A stretch of 64,000 nt of DNA from CALOFP01 sp942492635 (GCA_942492635.1 CALOFP010000003.1:992001-1056000); one strand, 5' to 3'; shown: positions 27,339 to 36,359, counted from the stretch's first letter. A program made the numbers and translations. The notes: a model not told the origin generated them from the letters alone.

Positions 27339-28656
27339 CCTTTCGATCGGAAAGATCACACAATTCTGGATTCCCCTTCTACTTACATGGCTGATGATGT
27401 CTGTCGAGGGCCCCTTTATCGCGGCAATCGCGGCAAGACTCCCTGAAGCCAAAATGAACCTTGCGGCTTTCGGCATAGCCTTTTCCCTCGCTCTCGTCAT
27501 TGAAGCTCCCGTGATAATGATACTCAGTGCGGCAATCCCCATAGTTAACGGTCGTGAAACACTTCGCAAAATGACCAATTTCACACACGCACTCAACCTC
27601 ATCGTCACAGTATTCCTCCTGATCCTTGTAATTCCGCCGCTCTTCACATTCATCGGCACAAAACTCATCGCACTTCCCGAGAATATAACGCGCCTCACAC
27701 ACATCGCCACCCTGCTTTTTCTCCCTTGGGCGCCCGCAATCGGGTATCGAAGACTCTACCAGGCAATACTGATAAAAAATCACAAAACCCGGATGGTAAC
27801 GGCAGGAACAGTGACGAGACTGATCTCGATGTCACTCACAGCCTTTATTCTCTATAAAATAGGAGGCGTACCCGGAGCATACACAGGTGCGATCGCACTG
27901 AGCATCGGAGTAACCGCAGAAGCGATTGCCAGCAGAATAATGGCATCGTCATACCTTCGCGAACTTCAAAACAGTGAAGATGCTGAAGCTGATCGCTGGA
28001 GTTACAAAGCCATATGGAACTTCTACTACCCCCTTGCCCTCACCTCATTCATCGGACTGGGAGTGAGACCCGTAATGGTATTCTTTCTCGGACGAAGCAG
28101 AATGGCCATAGAATCACTTGCAGTAATGCCCGTAGTCAACACATTCCTCTTCATCTTCTCGGCTGTCGGACTGAGCTTCCAGGAAGTCGGAATCGCCCTC
28201 ATGGACAAAGATTTCAAAAACTACAAAGTGATAAGGAACTTTGCGACAGCAATTGCAGTAGGCTGCAGCGCAATCTACAGTGTAATCGCCTTCACACCGC
28301 TCGCTGAAATCTGGTTTCACAACGTTTCAGGACTCACAGCACAGCTGACCGACTTTTCCAGAATTCCCGCCATGCTCCTCTTCCTCATGCCAGCCCTCAG
28401 CGTGACACTCTCATTCCAGAGAGCAATGATGGTGAACATCTCGAAAACAGGATTCATAAGCAAAGCGACCTTTCTGGAAGTTGTGGGAATCATCAGCGTC
28501 CTATTCCTCGGCATCAGCACGATGAATCTCGTGGGAGCAGTTGCCGCAGCAGCCGCAATAACCGCAGGCCGAATAATGGCAAACACCAGACTCCTCTTCG
28601 CCTTCCGCAGCAACAGACACCTTTTCCATCCGACCAGCAGCGGGGTCAGGACTTAA
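27301..28656 (+). CDS. MOP-superfamily exporter, ANKH/MATE-like
   Basis: 451-residue polytopic membrane protein with about 12 hydrophobic helices. The N-terminal WIPLLLTWLMMSVEGPFIAA and internal symmetry (RPVMVFFLGRSRMAIESLAVMPVV in the second half) are like bacterial homologues of ANKH in the MATE/MOP superfamily. A proton- or sodium-coupled exporter of small molecules is likely; the substrate is unknown. The gene overlaps the MarR-type regulator, a common arrangement for inducible efflux. Its last five residues, SGVRT and stop, are encoded by the left end of a 219-bp inverted-repeat element, so the original C-terminus may have been replaced. Confidence 0.82.
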   Translation: MSPNSSSKPNLNNLSIGKITQFWIPLLLTWLMMSVEGPFIAAIAARLPEAKMNLAAFGIAFSLALVIEAPVIMILSAAIPIVNGRETLRKMTNFTHALNLIVTVFLLILVIPPLFTFIGTKLIALPENITRLTHIATLLFLPWAPAIGYRRLYQAILIKNHKTRMVTAGTVTRLISMSLTAFILYKIGGVPGAYTGAIALSIGVTAEAIASRIMASSYLRELQNSEDAEADRWSYKAIWNFYYPLALTSFIGLGVRPVMVFFLGRSRMAIESLAVMPVVNTFLFIFSAVGLSFQEVGIALMDKDFKNYKVIRNFATAIAVGCSAIYSVIAFTPLAEIWFHNVSGLTAQLTDFSRIPAMLLFLMPALSVTLSFQRAMMVNISKTGFISKATFLEVVGIISVLFLGISTMNLVGAVAAAAAITAGRIMANTRLLFAFRSNRHLFHPTSSGVRT

Positions 28657-28860
28657 TTTTAAATACTTTTTTTTAAAAGAGACAGATGATGACAATCTCA
28701 TCACGCTGGAATTCCATCGATTATTTCAGAAAGTTTCACACAAGCAGAAATTTGCAACTTTGATTTTAAAACAGAAAACCGTACAAACTTGAAACCCACC
28801 GCACGTCTAAAGATTTTGAGAACATACACCCAAAAGTATTTAAAATTAAGTCCTGACCCC
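28642..28860. mobile_element. MITE-like element with 29-bp perfect inverted repeats
   Basis: 28642-28670 begins GGGGTCAGGACTTAATTT and is an exact reverse complement of 28832-28860 over 29 bases. The 219-bp unit has no transposase. GGGGTCAGG ends of this type are known from REP sequences mobilised by REP-associated tyrosine transposases (RAYT), an analogy only. One end supplies the stop codon of the exporter gene; the other interrupts the minus-strand gene at 28861. Confidence 0.8.
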
Positions 28861-29120
28861 GAATGGTATTTTTCCGAAAGTTCGAGATGGGACTCTATTC
28901 TCGTAATCAGCTCATAATTCAGATCCTCACCACCATATTGATCCTTCGTCGCAAGAAGAATTTCAAACCCGCGAATCTCCTTCTGCCTGATAAACTCACC
29001 CAGCTTTTCAGATTCCGAACTAACCTCATTTGTGGTGACAATGATTAAGGGTTTGTTTCCATCAGACGCATTCAGACAAAGACAGATCGCAAAAGAAACA
29101 ATAAAAAGTAACTTTTTCAT
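28701..29120 (-). pseudogene. Truncated secreted protein, N-terminal part only
   Basis: A signal peptide (MKKLLFIVSFAICLCLNA) is followed by ~65 residues (PLIIVTTNEV..., SEKLGEFIRQKEIRGFEILL) that resemble the beginning of a C25/gingipain-like catalytic domain. The native coding ends at 28861, where the inverted-repeat element begins; the remaining 53 residues to 28701 are read through the element. The rest of the gene is gone, since the exporter gene follows immediately. The C25 assignment is tentative and rests on similarity with the region before the catalytic His of the giant protein at 52707. Confidence 0.6.
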
Positions 29121-29798
29121 AATCCCTCCAAAAGATTATTGATCAAGCGATGAAATTACCTGAAAAAGCTTATAAAACCCGAAGAAATGAATCGACTCGA
29201 TCTGTAAACAGACACATTTTCCCAAATGGAAAAAGTATTGAATTGTAAATAACTACTTTTTTAGGGCGTATGGGATTAAAAATGCAGGGAAAATACGAAA
29301 TACCGGAGAGAATTTAAATCTCAGAAATTCTGGCAACCGAATGACGAGGTATGGGATGATTATAGACAACGGAACCGCCCACAACACCTCCTCCGGTTAT
29401 TAAGAAAATTTACAAATCATATTGGAACAATTAGAATTACTTATTTACGCCTCTAAAAACTGATTATAATTTTACAAATTCAGCTATTGACAAATATAAA
29501 TATAAATATTAAAATCTTACAAAAAGAATTTGTTGATTTAAAATCAATGTGACAGGCAGACCTTCGACACAAAAAATACTGGCTTAACCTATGAAGTTTT
29601 ATCGTTGTTTGAAAGATACAAATTTGGTTAATATGACCTTAAATGGAAAATATCAAGAACTTATTTTTTATAGGTTTTTGTCTTTTCTGGCAACAACAAT
29701 CAATTACAGAAGTATAAAAATTCTCGATTATAACCACTTAAAGTTAATAGATATAAAAAGCAGCCCATTTCAAGCGTTATAACTAAAAAGGAGTATAA
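29121..29798. other. AT-rich intergenic, no gene supported
   Basis: About 680 bp, much more AT-rich than the region before 28.6 kb, and it marks the left edge of the accessory region. A 63-residue frame at 29591-29782 lacks a ribosome site and family likeness. AAGGAG at 29788-29793 belongs to the next gene. Confidence 0.5.
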
Positions 29799-30365
29799 TT
29801 GAATTTTCTTGAATTAATGCATCAACTTACAAACCACTTATTCACTCAAAACCCGATTATAGGTAGTCCTCCAATAAAAGAGACTATTCACAATGGCAAA
29901 ATTACATATCTCAGTAATGATGAAGAACTAAATAGCGGACCTTTTGCAGTAAAGACAGACATTGAGATACCTATTGATTACATTATAGATTTTAATCTGG
30001 AAAAATTTACTTCCTCCGTTTTTTTTAGCGCTAATGATTCAATAGAAAATGTTATGAAGGGCTTCTTCCAAGAATTAAACAAAGTAACTGCCTTCTCAGG
30101 AAACTCTATTGATGCCCGAGGAGAAGAATTTTCATATGACATGCTCCTTGATACTTTGGAAAAATCAGATATTCGATTTGATGAAAATGATGAACCTATT
30201 TTTCCAAAAATGGTTGTTAATCCATCTTTAGCAAAAAAAATAAGTGAACTTGAGATAACTGAAAACCATAAGAAAAGAGAAAAAGACATTATATGTAAAA
30301 AAAGAGAGGAACATCTTGCTAAGAAATGCTATAGAAAACTATCTAAAATCAGTTTCAGAGATTAA
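29799..30365 (+). CDS. Unknown protein, first gene of nuclease pair
   Basis: 188 residues, starting at TTG 29799 with AAGGAG at 29788-29793; no better ATG exists nearby. No signal peptide or membrane helix. The centre reads GNSIDARGEEFSYDMLLDTL, with a downstream hydrophobic beta segment (PIFPKMVVNPSLAKKI) and a very Lys/Arg/Glu-rich C-terminal helix that could bind nucleic acid or a partner. It overlaps the nuclease gene by 50 bp, so the two are translated together. Base composition is very AT-rich. No family recognised; it may be a specificity or sensor partner of the nuclease. Confidence 0.75.
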   Translation: MNFLELMHQLTNHLFTQNPIIGSPPIKETIHNGKITYLSNDEELNSGPFAVKTDIEIPIDYIIDFNLEKFTSSVFFSANDSIENVMKGFFQELNKVTAFSGNSIDARGEEFSYDMLLDTLEKSDIRFDENDEPIFPKMVVNPSLAKKISELEITENHKKREKDIICKKREEHLAKKCYRKLSKISFRD

Positions 30366-31869
30366 CTTCTTTAGTTTTTTTCAATGCATATTAGAAAAAA
30401 AGGGTTATTCTGATATCCATTTTACGCATGGTAATATTGAATTCGGAAAAGACTTCATATGCAAAAAAAACAATATCCAATTTGCAATTCAAGTTAAAGC
30501 CAAAGACATTGATCTTAACATCTTCAGGAGAGAAGTAACACCTCAATTGATACAAGCTATAACACAAAAGTCAAGTCATCCTAATTTAGATATTGATATA
30601 GATTATAGAGTAATATTTGTTACAACGGGTCGCTTAAATAGCCCAACTCAAGCAGCATTCACTCAATTTAATAATTATGTTGAGAAAACACTTAATTCAA
30701 ATAAAGTTGAGTGTTGGGATTTCGATACTCTTATAAAGGATATTTTTTCATCTTCTGTAGAGCAATACTTATATGACAATGCTGAAAGCAGTAAAATTGT
30801 AAACTTCTTTAAAATGTTGTCTATAACAGAGGGCGATGAAGAGTTAGACTGGTATATTATTGAAAAATACACATATGATTGGCTATCTGATTCAGAATAC
30901 AACAGAAATGAGATAAATATATTACTAGAGTCTTCTTTGTTTGTTCATATATTATTGAAGAATGAAAACTTTTATTACGCAATAGTGTTTCAAATAGGAC
31001 TTTATAGGTTCCTTAAGAAATACAATCTCATAGAAAAATATAAGGACTCTTATGATACAAATTTAAAAGACCTCATTAAAGCAGGAATAGAGTACTACAA
31101 TAAGGGATATAAAAAGAGAGAATCTTTGGCATTAACTAAAGGTAGTGAAATTTCCTTTTTCGAATATCCAAAAAATTGCTTGAGATTTGGAGAAATACTG
31201 TCCTTAGATATTCTTTTATTTGATGAACAAAAATCAATTATGAGAATTAAAGAATTAATAATTGAAGAACCGGGTATTGTTTATACTATAAGCGATAATT
31301 ACATGACATCATTATTCCTTATCAGTTTGGCTTTAATAAAAACAGATAACTTTGATCTACTAAAGAAATATATTAATAATCTAACACTCTTTATTTGTGA
31401 TAGATACCAAGATATTGGTTTGTGTACTGTTGGGGCAAATAGTTCTATGGAGGTAGCCCAAATAATCTCTGAATATTTAGATGGTTTTGAATATATTCAC
31501 AATAAATCAAGTCAAATAGCTGGCTTATTGTTGTATATAGCACACAAGTTTTTTGACTCTGGATTCTACAAAGAAATTTCCAATGAATTAAAGTCAGTAG
31601 ATATAACCCTATCATACATTCATGTGATTGAAGATGATGCAACATTCACATATGAGCATGATGCAATTTTCCAGACATTTGACTCTTATTACTCTTTAGA
31701 AAAAGCAGAAAAATATAGCACTCCAATATTCTCAGAAATTAATAAAACTAAAATAAGCGGATCTATATATGAACTTTTGCTTTCGTCATTTCTACTAAGA
31801 GATCGATTTTATATAAAGTGTTTTGAAGAAATAAGTACAAAAATCGGGACTATCATAAAAATTGTGTAA
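30316..31869 (+). CDS. PD-(D/E)XK (Mrr-like) nuclease with large C-terminal domain
   Basis: 517 residues. The N-terminal ~150 residues match the restriction-endonuclease-like fold: an initial helix ending EKKGYSDI, then IEFGKDFIC with Asp46, and AIQVKAK with Gln59-x-Lys61, the D...QxK form of the catalytic motif seen in Mrr-type nucleases. DYRVIFVTTGRLNSPTQAAF follows as in that fold. Residues ~160-517 are an all-helical domain with no recognised family, possibly a sensor or protein-interaction platform. The ATG at 30316 lies inside the upstream gene. Between a truncated gene and an IS256 fragment, it has the context of a defence island. Active nuclease is inferred, not shown. Confidence 0.8.
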   Translation: MLRNAIENYLKSVSEINFFSFFQCILEKKGYSDIHFTHGNIEFGKDFICKKNNIQFAIQVKAKDIDLNIFRREVTPQLIQAITQKSSHPNLDIDIDYRVIFVTTGRLNSPTQAAFTQFNNYVEKTLNSNKVECWDFDTLIKDIFSSSVEQYLYDNAESSKIVNFFKMLSITEGDEELDWYIIEKYTYDWLSDSEYNRNEINILLESSLFVHILLKNENFYYAIVFQIGLYRFLKKYNLIEKYKDSYDTNLKDLIKAGIEYYNKGYKKRESLALTKGSEISFFEYPKNCLRFGEILSLDILLFDEQKSIMRIKELIIEEPGIVYTISDNYMTSLFLISLALIKTDNFDLLKKYINNLTLFICDRYQDIGLCTVGANSSMEVAQIISEYLDGFEYIHNKSSQIAGLLLYIAHKFFDSGFYKEISNELKSVDITLSYIHVIEDDATFTYEHDAIFQTFDSYYSLEKAEKYSTPIFSEINKTKISGSIYELLLSSFLLRDRFYIKCFEEISTKIGTIIKIV

Positions 31870-31914
31870 ATTCCTCTAACTTGATATAGGAAGTAAAAAC
31901 AAGTGGAGGAAAAA

Positions 31915-32544
31915 ATGACTTTTACGGACAAAGACCTTAAATCCTTGATGGAAAAATTCAATGTTAAAGGACATGAAGACATAATTGCTGTAACAAGAGA
32001 AATGATGGGCAAGATGTATAGTGCACTCCTCGAAGGAGAAATGACTAATCATCTCGGCTATGAAAAGCATGACCAAGCTAACAAAAATACAACAAACGCC
32101 AGAAACGGACACAGCAAGAAGACGGTTAAGACACACCTCGGAGAAGCACGAATAAAGGTACCTCGTGACAGAAAAGGAGAGTTTGATCCCATTGTTATAG
32201 CAAAGAACCAGACTGATGTTAGCGGGATGGAATCACAGATAATTTCAATGTATGGACGAGGGATGTCATACAGGGATATTCAAGACCATTTACATGAGAT
32301 ATACGGGATTGACGTTTCTCCTGAATTCATAAGTAATGTTACTGACAAAGTAATAGAAATGGCTCGAGAATGGCAGCACAGGCAGCTTGCGCAGGTTTAT
32401 CCAATTATTTTCATTGACGCTACTTTCTACAACTTGAAATCAGCAAATCAGGTGAAAAATCGGCCAGTTTACACTATAGTCGGGATTGATCTTGATGGAA
32501 AAAAGGAGCGCACCGGGGTCGGGGCGGCAGATATACATTTTTAA
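31915..32544 (+). pseudogene. IS256-family transposase, 3'-truncated
   Basis: The N-terminal ~200 residues of a Transposase_mut protein (full ~400): GHEDIIAVTREMMGKMYSALLEGEM-type start, HLGYEKHD, RNGHSKKTVKT, GEARIKVPRDRKGEFDP, and the first catalytic Asp region IIFIDATFYNLKS. GGAGGA precedes the ATG at 31915. After KKER the frame runs into a dispersed repeat (GTCGGGGCGGCAGATATACA) and stops, so the second and third acidic catalytic residues are missing. The element is inactive. Confidence 0.9.
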
Positions 32545-32948
32545 TAATTCATTAACACCAGATACCTTTTTACAATACACAATACTTTCGCTCACGGAGA
32601 GTTTTTCGAGACGTAGCATGCTACGTCTCTACGGTGGGTGGTTTTTTGCACAATTTTATTAAAAGAGAAAATCCCATTTCCGTTTCCAATCTAACTTCAA
32701 AAAAATTATCGTCGCCCATTCAGCCGCTGAATCGATCAAATTATTTGTATCCTAGTGAAAATAAACGATAAATCGCTCTCAAAAAAAATAATCTGGTCAA
32801 GAATACCGTTATTGCGGTCTCGTTATTTTTAATTTCGCGAATTCAGTGGCGCACGAGGGTCAGGCGTGACCCTCCAAAGGCGTATTCCAATTGTTCGGGC
32901 ACATAAATTGATTTTCAGTAAAAGATTTTCATTTCTCATTGTTGCTTC
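32505..32948. repeat. Dispersed repeat fragments and a perfect 22-bp palindrome
   Basis: GGGGTCGGGGCGGCAGATAT at 32515 onward is a fragment of the dispersed repeat seen at 35.6, 42.8 and 43.8 kb. GAGACGTAGCATGCTACGTCTC (32608-32629) is a perfect palindrome. The following sequence to ~32745 is a diverged copy of 43979-44075 (shared blocks TCCAATCTAACTT / ACCAATCTAACTT and AATCGAT). No gene seen in these ~440 bp. Confidence 0.65.
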
Positions 32949-33395
32949 CTACAACATCACATCCGAAACTCTTATATCTCCCACTGAAAAACAAGCCACT
33001 GAAAAATCAGTATACGGATCACTTCCTGATCTGTTAAAACACCACTGCCAATCCACAATTTCTGTCGATGTCGTCAGAGTCATCTCTCTATTCCCTTCGA
33101 ACATCAATTTTAACGACGAATCTTTTAAAAGCTCAAAACCAATAATCTCCTTTCGCATATTTCTCTGAACAATCATACTTTTAGCTACATTTTCCGGATC
33201 AATTCCATCAAGAATCGAAGGAACCGTATTTTCAAGTATACTGTTAAGATAATCTTCTTCTGGCGAAATGATATCCTGCGCCTGGAGCCAGTACCCGTTG
33301 AAGGACAGTCCCCACCAATCCCCTATCGTTATACATTTATATAAATTAGCAGAAAGAATCTGGTTAAGAACCATTTCCGCTTTTTTAAAAGACAT
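32949..33395 (-). CDS. Unknown protein downstream of rtcB
   Basis: 148 residues if started at ATG 33395, a few bases after the rtcB stop (33400); an upstream in-frame start at 33410 would overlap it. A mixed alpha/beta soluble protein with several Trp (GDWWGLSFNGYW, VDWQWCF), without signal peptide or membrane segment. The tight spacing suggests co-expression with RtcB, so it may take part in RNA repair or sensing, but no family is recognised. Confidence 0.65.
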   Translation of the reverse strand: MSFKKAEMVLNQILSANLYKCITIGDWWGLSFNGYWLQAQDIISPEEDYLNSILENTVPSILDGIDPENVAKSMIVQRNMRKEIIGFELLKDSSLKLMFEGNREMTLTTSTEIVDWQWCFNRSGSDPYTDFSVACFSVGDIRVSDVML

Positions 33396-33399
33396 AAAA

Positions 33400-34533
33400 T
33401 TAACAACCACCAGCCTTAAAATTGTATATCGGTTTCATTACACAATTTATATCGACAGTATCCTGAATCAATCCTGTTATCTGCGCGGTTGGTTTATACA
33501 CCATCGGGGACTCGTCAATTGTTGATCGCCCTATGCAGGAACTGTAGATACCTTTCATGGATTCTTCGTACTCCTCCAATGAGACAAGATCCTTCGACTC
33601 ACTTCTTGAGAGCATTCTTCCCGCTCCGTGAGGTGCCGAAAAATTCCATTCAGGATTTCCCTTTCCTGTTGCCACAATTGAACCGTCACGCATATTCATT
33701 GGTATGATCACCTTCTTTCCCGCCGAAGCGGCAATAGCTCCCTTGCGAATAATGTTATCTTCAAAATTAACATAATTATGGATACTTGAAATGCATTCGC
33801 ACTCTGAAAGCCTCTTTTTGAAGAACTCTTCGATAATCACACGGCACATGACCGTTCTGTTCATCTGTGCATACTCCTGGGCAATTTTCATGTCTTCAAG
33901 GTATTCATACCCACCTCCCTCCAGGGTCATATACTCCATTCCATGATAGGCTCCAGCCCCGTCGAACTGCTCTTTGATAAATCTTTTCGCCTGCGCCTGA
34001 TGGTACTGACAGATCTGTAATCCAAAATTGCGGCTACCACTGTGAACCACCAACCAGATGTTTCCTTCATCATCCTTTTCCAGCTCAAGAAAATGGTTCC
34101 CTCCCCCCAGAGATCCTACACTACAGATTACCCTGCTCTTTTCATCCGGACAGGTTTTTTTGATTACATTCAACAGTTCGTCCGAGGGTGAGAAATATTT
34201 CTTAAGTGGTGAAGTGTTGGCCTGCCGTCCTGAAGGGATATTGGTCTTTATAAATTCATCAAACTGTTGCAGATCGATATCTACATCTCCGATTTTATAG
34301 GCATCTATTCCGCAACCGATATCAACCCCGATAACACTTGGAATAATGTATTTGTTAAATGTCATTGTAAATCCGACCACAGATCCCTTTCCAACATGCA
34401 CATCTGGCATGATGGCAATTTTAGAATCGGCAAAACCGGGATTATTCAATAGATTATATATCTGCCGCAAAGCTTCGTTATCAACCTGATCAGTAAATAC
34501 TTCTACCGAATTATATCTTCCAATTATTTCCAT
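33400..34533 (-). CDS. rtcB: RNA-splicing ligase RtcB
   Basis: 377-residue cytoplasmic RNA ligase joining 2',3'-cyclic phosphate or 3'-phosphate ends to 5'-OH ends with GTP and Mn. Metal and catalytic motifs in order: MPDVHVGKGSVVGFT (Asp, His), GVDIGCG (metal Cys), GGGNHF, HSGSRN, SIHNYV (metal His), RKGAIAA, and SAPHGAGR with the guanylylated His. The C-terminus KPIYNFKAGGC contains the conserved Lys near the end. It is the short bacterial form, suited to repair of cleaved tRNA or rRNA. GGAG lies nine bases before the ATG. AT-rich and located in the accessory region, so probably horizontally acquired. Confidence 0.96.
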   Translation of the reverse strand: MEIIGRYNSVEVFTDQVDNEALRQIYNLLNNPGFADSKIAIMPDVHVGKGSVVGFTMTFNKYIIPSVIGVDIGCGIDAYKIGDVDIDLQQFDEFIKTNIPSGRQANTSPLKKYFSPSDELLNVIKKTCPDEKSRVICSVGSLGGGNHFLELEKDDEGNIWLVVHSGSRNFGLQICQYHQAQAKRFIKEQFDGAGAYHGMEYMTLEGGGYEYLEDMKIAQEYAQMNRTVMCRVIIEEFFKKRLSECECISSIHNYVNFEDNIIRKGAIAASAGKKVIIPMNMRDGSIVATGKGNPEWNFSAPHGAGRMLSRSESKDLVSLEEYEESMKGIYSSCIGRSTIDESPMVYKPTAQITGLIQDTVDINCVMKPIYNFKAGGC

Positions 34534-34640
34534 ATTGAATCTCCATTTACTATCAACAAATTAAAAATCGTTTTCTGCGGCTAAAATCTTAACGCAGCTA
34601 ATTTGCTGTACCGATATATTCAATCAGAAGAGAACCGTTC

Positions 34641-34976
34641 TTAACCATGATAGGGAACAAAATTTATATCATATCCGTAGGGGTACTCTTTTGGGGGGCT
34701 ATCGGGATATGTTTTATATATTTCTATTTTTCCTTCAACCCTGAATCCGATATCCCTCCCTAATACGGACAACAGGTCTGCAGAGGAATCAAAGTCTTTC
34801 ACCCATGCTTTCATAGCAAGATATGCTTTTCCCGGAGGACATTTATAACTACAAGGCAAATTTCCTACAATACAACCGGCAATAATTGAAACATGTACAA
34901 AATCAGATTTTACTCTTCCGTACAGCAATCTGTACTTTAACTTTTTTAAAATTTTTTTCATTTCCCAATCACTCAT
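34641..34976 (-). CDS. Small protein of unknown function
   Basis: 111 residues; basic N-terminus (KKILKKLKYRLLYGR), a moderately hydrophobic stretch with two Cys (CIVGNLPCSYKC) and a Tyr/Pro-rich C-terminus. Its ATG directly follows the stop of the upstream membrane protein (TAAATG) with no clear ribosome site, so translation is probably coupled. No family recognised. Confidence 0.55.
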   Translation of the reverse strand: MSDWEMKKILKKLKYRLLYGRVKSDFVHVSIIAGCIVGNLPCSYKCPPGKAYLAMKAWVKDFDSSADLLSVLGRDIGFRVEGKIEIYKTYPDSPPKEYPYGYDINFVPYHG

Positions 34977-35372
34977 TTACGGTTTAGATACAAAAAGAAA
35001 TAACAGTGACCCAATAATTGTGACAACTCCCAAAACTGCCAGAACCTTACTGAGATCTTTTACAGCTTTCCCAAATCCCGGACGGCCGGTTTGGCTAATC
35101 TCGCTTTCAAAGACACGGCGTATCGGAGGGACTAAAAATGACAAACAATTTGTAGATATAAAACCTAAAATCAGTCCAAAAAAGAATCCCGGTAAAAAGA
35201 CAACAAGAGGCCATAAGTCGTCAAAACTAAAAAGTTCTTTATAGCTTAAACCACTTATTTTAGACAGCATTGTTATCAGACCGTAAACCGTTAGCCCGGC
35301 AATCCCAAATTCTACAGGCATCAATGCCAAGCGAATTCTCGCCGCTAAAACAGTGCGAGGATGTATCTCCAT
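34977..35372 (-). CDS. Membrane protein of unknown function
   Basis: 131 residues with three hydrophobic helices: about 18-36, 52-78 (VVFLPGFFFGLILGFIS) and the last ~22 residues (VLAVLGVVTIIGSLLFLF). The segment between helices 2 and 3 is polar and basic (cytoplasmic loop). First gene of a two-gene unit with the 111-residue protein. No family recognised. Confidence 0.6.
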   Translation of the reverse strand: MEIHPRTVLAARIRLALMPVEFGIAGLTVYGLITMLSKISGLSYKELFSFDDLWPLVVFLPGFFFGLILGFISTNCLSFLVPPIRRVFESEISQTGRPGFGKAVKDLSKVLAVLGVVTIIGSLLFLFVSKP

Positions 35373-35606
35373 TTAACGTTCCACTTTATTCCACAGAAAC
35401 TTTATTTATATAACACAAATTCAACATCTAATCAAATAACATAAGAAAATGCAAACACAAGGCACCTAATTTTTTATACAGTCAACAAAACTTAATATCA
35501 TAGAATGGACGGTTGATCGAACAATATTTTTTTGCCGACTATTTTACAAACATAATTTATTTAGTTGTTATTTTATATAGACACAGTATGGTATCAAAAT
35601 TATTCA

Positions 35607-35677
35607 AAACACGCACAGGGGTCGAGGCGGCAGATAAACATTTTTATTGTTCGGTTCAGATGCTTGCTCTACTCGAC
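35607..35677 (+). repeat. 71-bp dispersed repeat, copy 1
   Basis: Starts AAACACGCACAGGGGTCGAG and ends TTGCTCTACTCGAC. Identical over all 71 bases to 43774-43844. The last 15 bases recur inverted at 36277-36291, so the two flank the small gene at 35861-36259. Confidence 0.9.
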
Positions 35678-35860
35678 TTCAGGTTCATTTCTAATTTTTA
35701 TAAGTTTCAAGTTTTATATTGAAAATACGATTATAAATATTAAAATATTTTTTTGAAGAATAGTTTCTATTGGACTAGTGGCAGGCAAAAAGCTTTTTAT
35801 ATTCATTATTCCAAATGAGATCTAAAGAAATTAACTAATCAATTGCTATTAGGAGCAAAA

Positions 35861-36259
35861 ATGATAATAAAAGCTAGAGCTACAAAAACAGCCAAAACAA
35901 TTAATTGGTCTGCATTCAAGAATGGTGAAATCATTGATCAAAGTCGATGGAGTTTAACGCTAACAACAGTAATTCCTGATGTTATTGAAGATATTTTTCA
36001 AAAGTCTCGTGAACTTGATGAAAATTATCAAATTGAAACAATAATACCAAATGGGTTTACTACATGTGGACTCGACTTCTCAATAACAGGAAAGCAATTT
36101 CAACTCCTATGTTCACGACGCCTAGTCAGAGGATTATTTCCTCTCAATCCTATAGCTGCTGAGTTTGGAGGCAACTATGATGTTATTGTTACTATCCAAG
36201 CCGAAGATGAGATAAAAAAGAAATTTGAGAAAGTGTTAAATAAATATAAAACTAACTAA
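35861..36259 (+). CDS. Small protein of unknown function between inverted repeats
   Basis: 132 residues. ATG 35861 follows AGGAG at 35851-35855, better than the in-frame start 18 bases upstream. Soluble alpha/beta protein beginning MIIKARATKTAKTINWSAFK and containing IPNGFTTCGLDFSITGKQF. No catalytic motif, signal or membrane segment is seen. It sits alone, bounded by a 71-bp repeat on the left and an inverted copy of that repeat's end on the right, as if it were a separate mobile block. Confidence 0.65.
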   Translation: MIIKARATKTAKTINWSAFKNGEIIDQSRWSLTLTTVIPDVIEDIFQKSRELDENYQIETIIPNGFTTCGLDFSITGKQFQLLCSRRLVRGLFPLNPIAAEFGGNYDVIVTIQAEDEIKKKFEKVLNKYKTN

Positions 36260-36271
36260 ATGAATGAATGA

Positions 36272-36291
36272 CGCACGTCGAGTAGAGCAAG
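36272..36291 (-). repeat. Inverted partial copy of the 71-bp repeat end
   Basis: CGCAC followed by GTCGAGTAGAGCAAG; the last 15 bases are the exact reverse complement of 35663-35677. Confidence 0.8.
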
Positions 36292-36359
36292 AGAAACCCA
36301 AGGGGGTTAGTTATTCCCTTAAAACTCAAGTCCCAAATGTATAACTTTTCATCTATTCG

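Noticed and set aside
29591..29782. A 63-codon plus-strand frame
   Set aside because: No ribosome site, no recognisable motif, AT-rich background.
29799..30365. Phage capsid/encapsulin-like protein
   Set aside because: A vague resemblance in the central part only; length, lack of phage neighbours and overlap with a nuclease gene do not support it.
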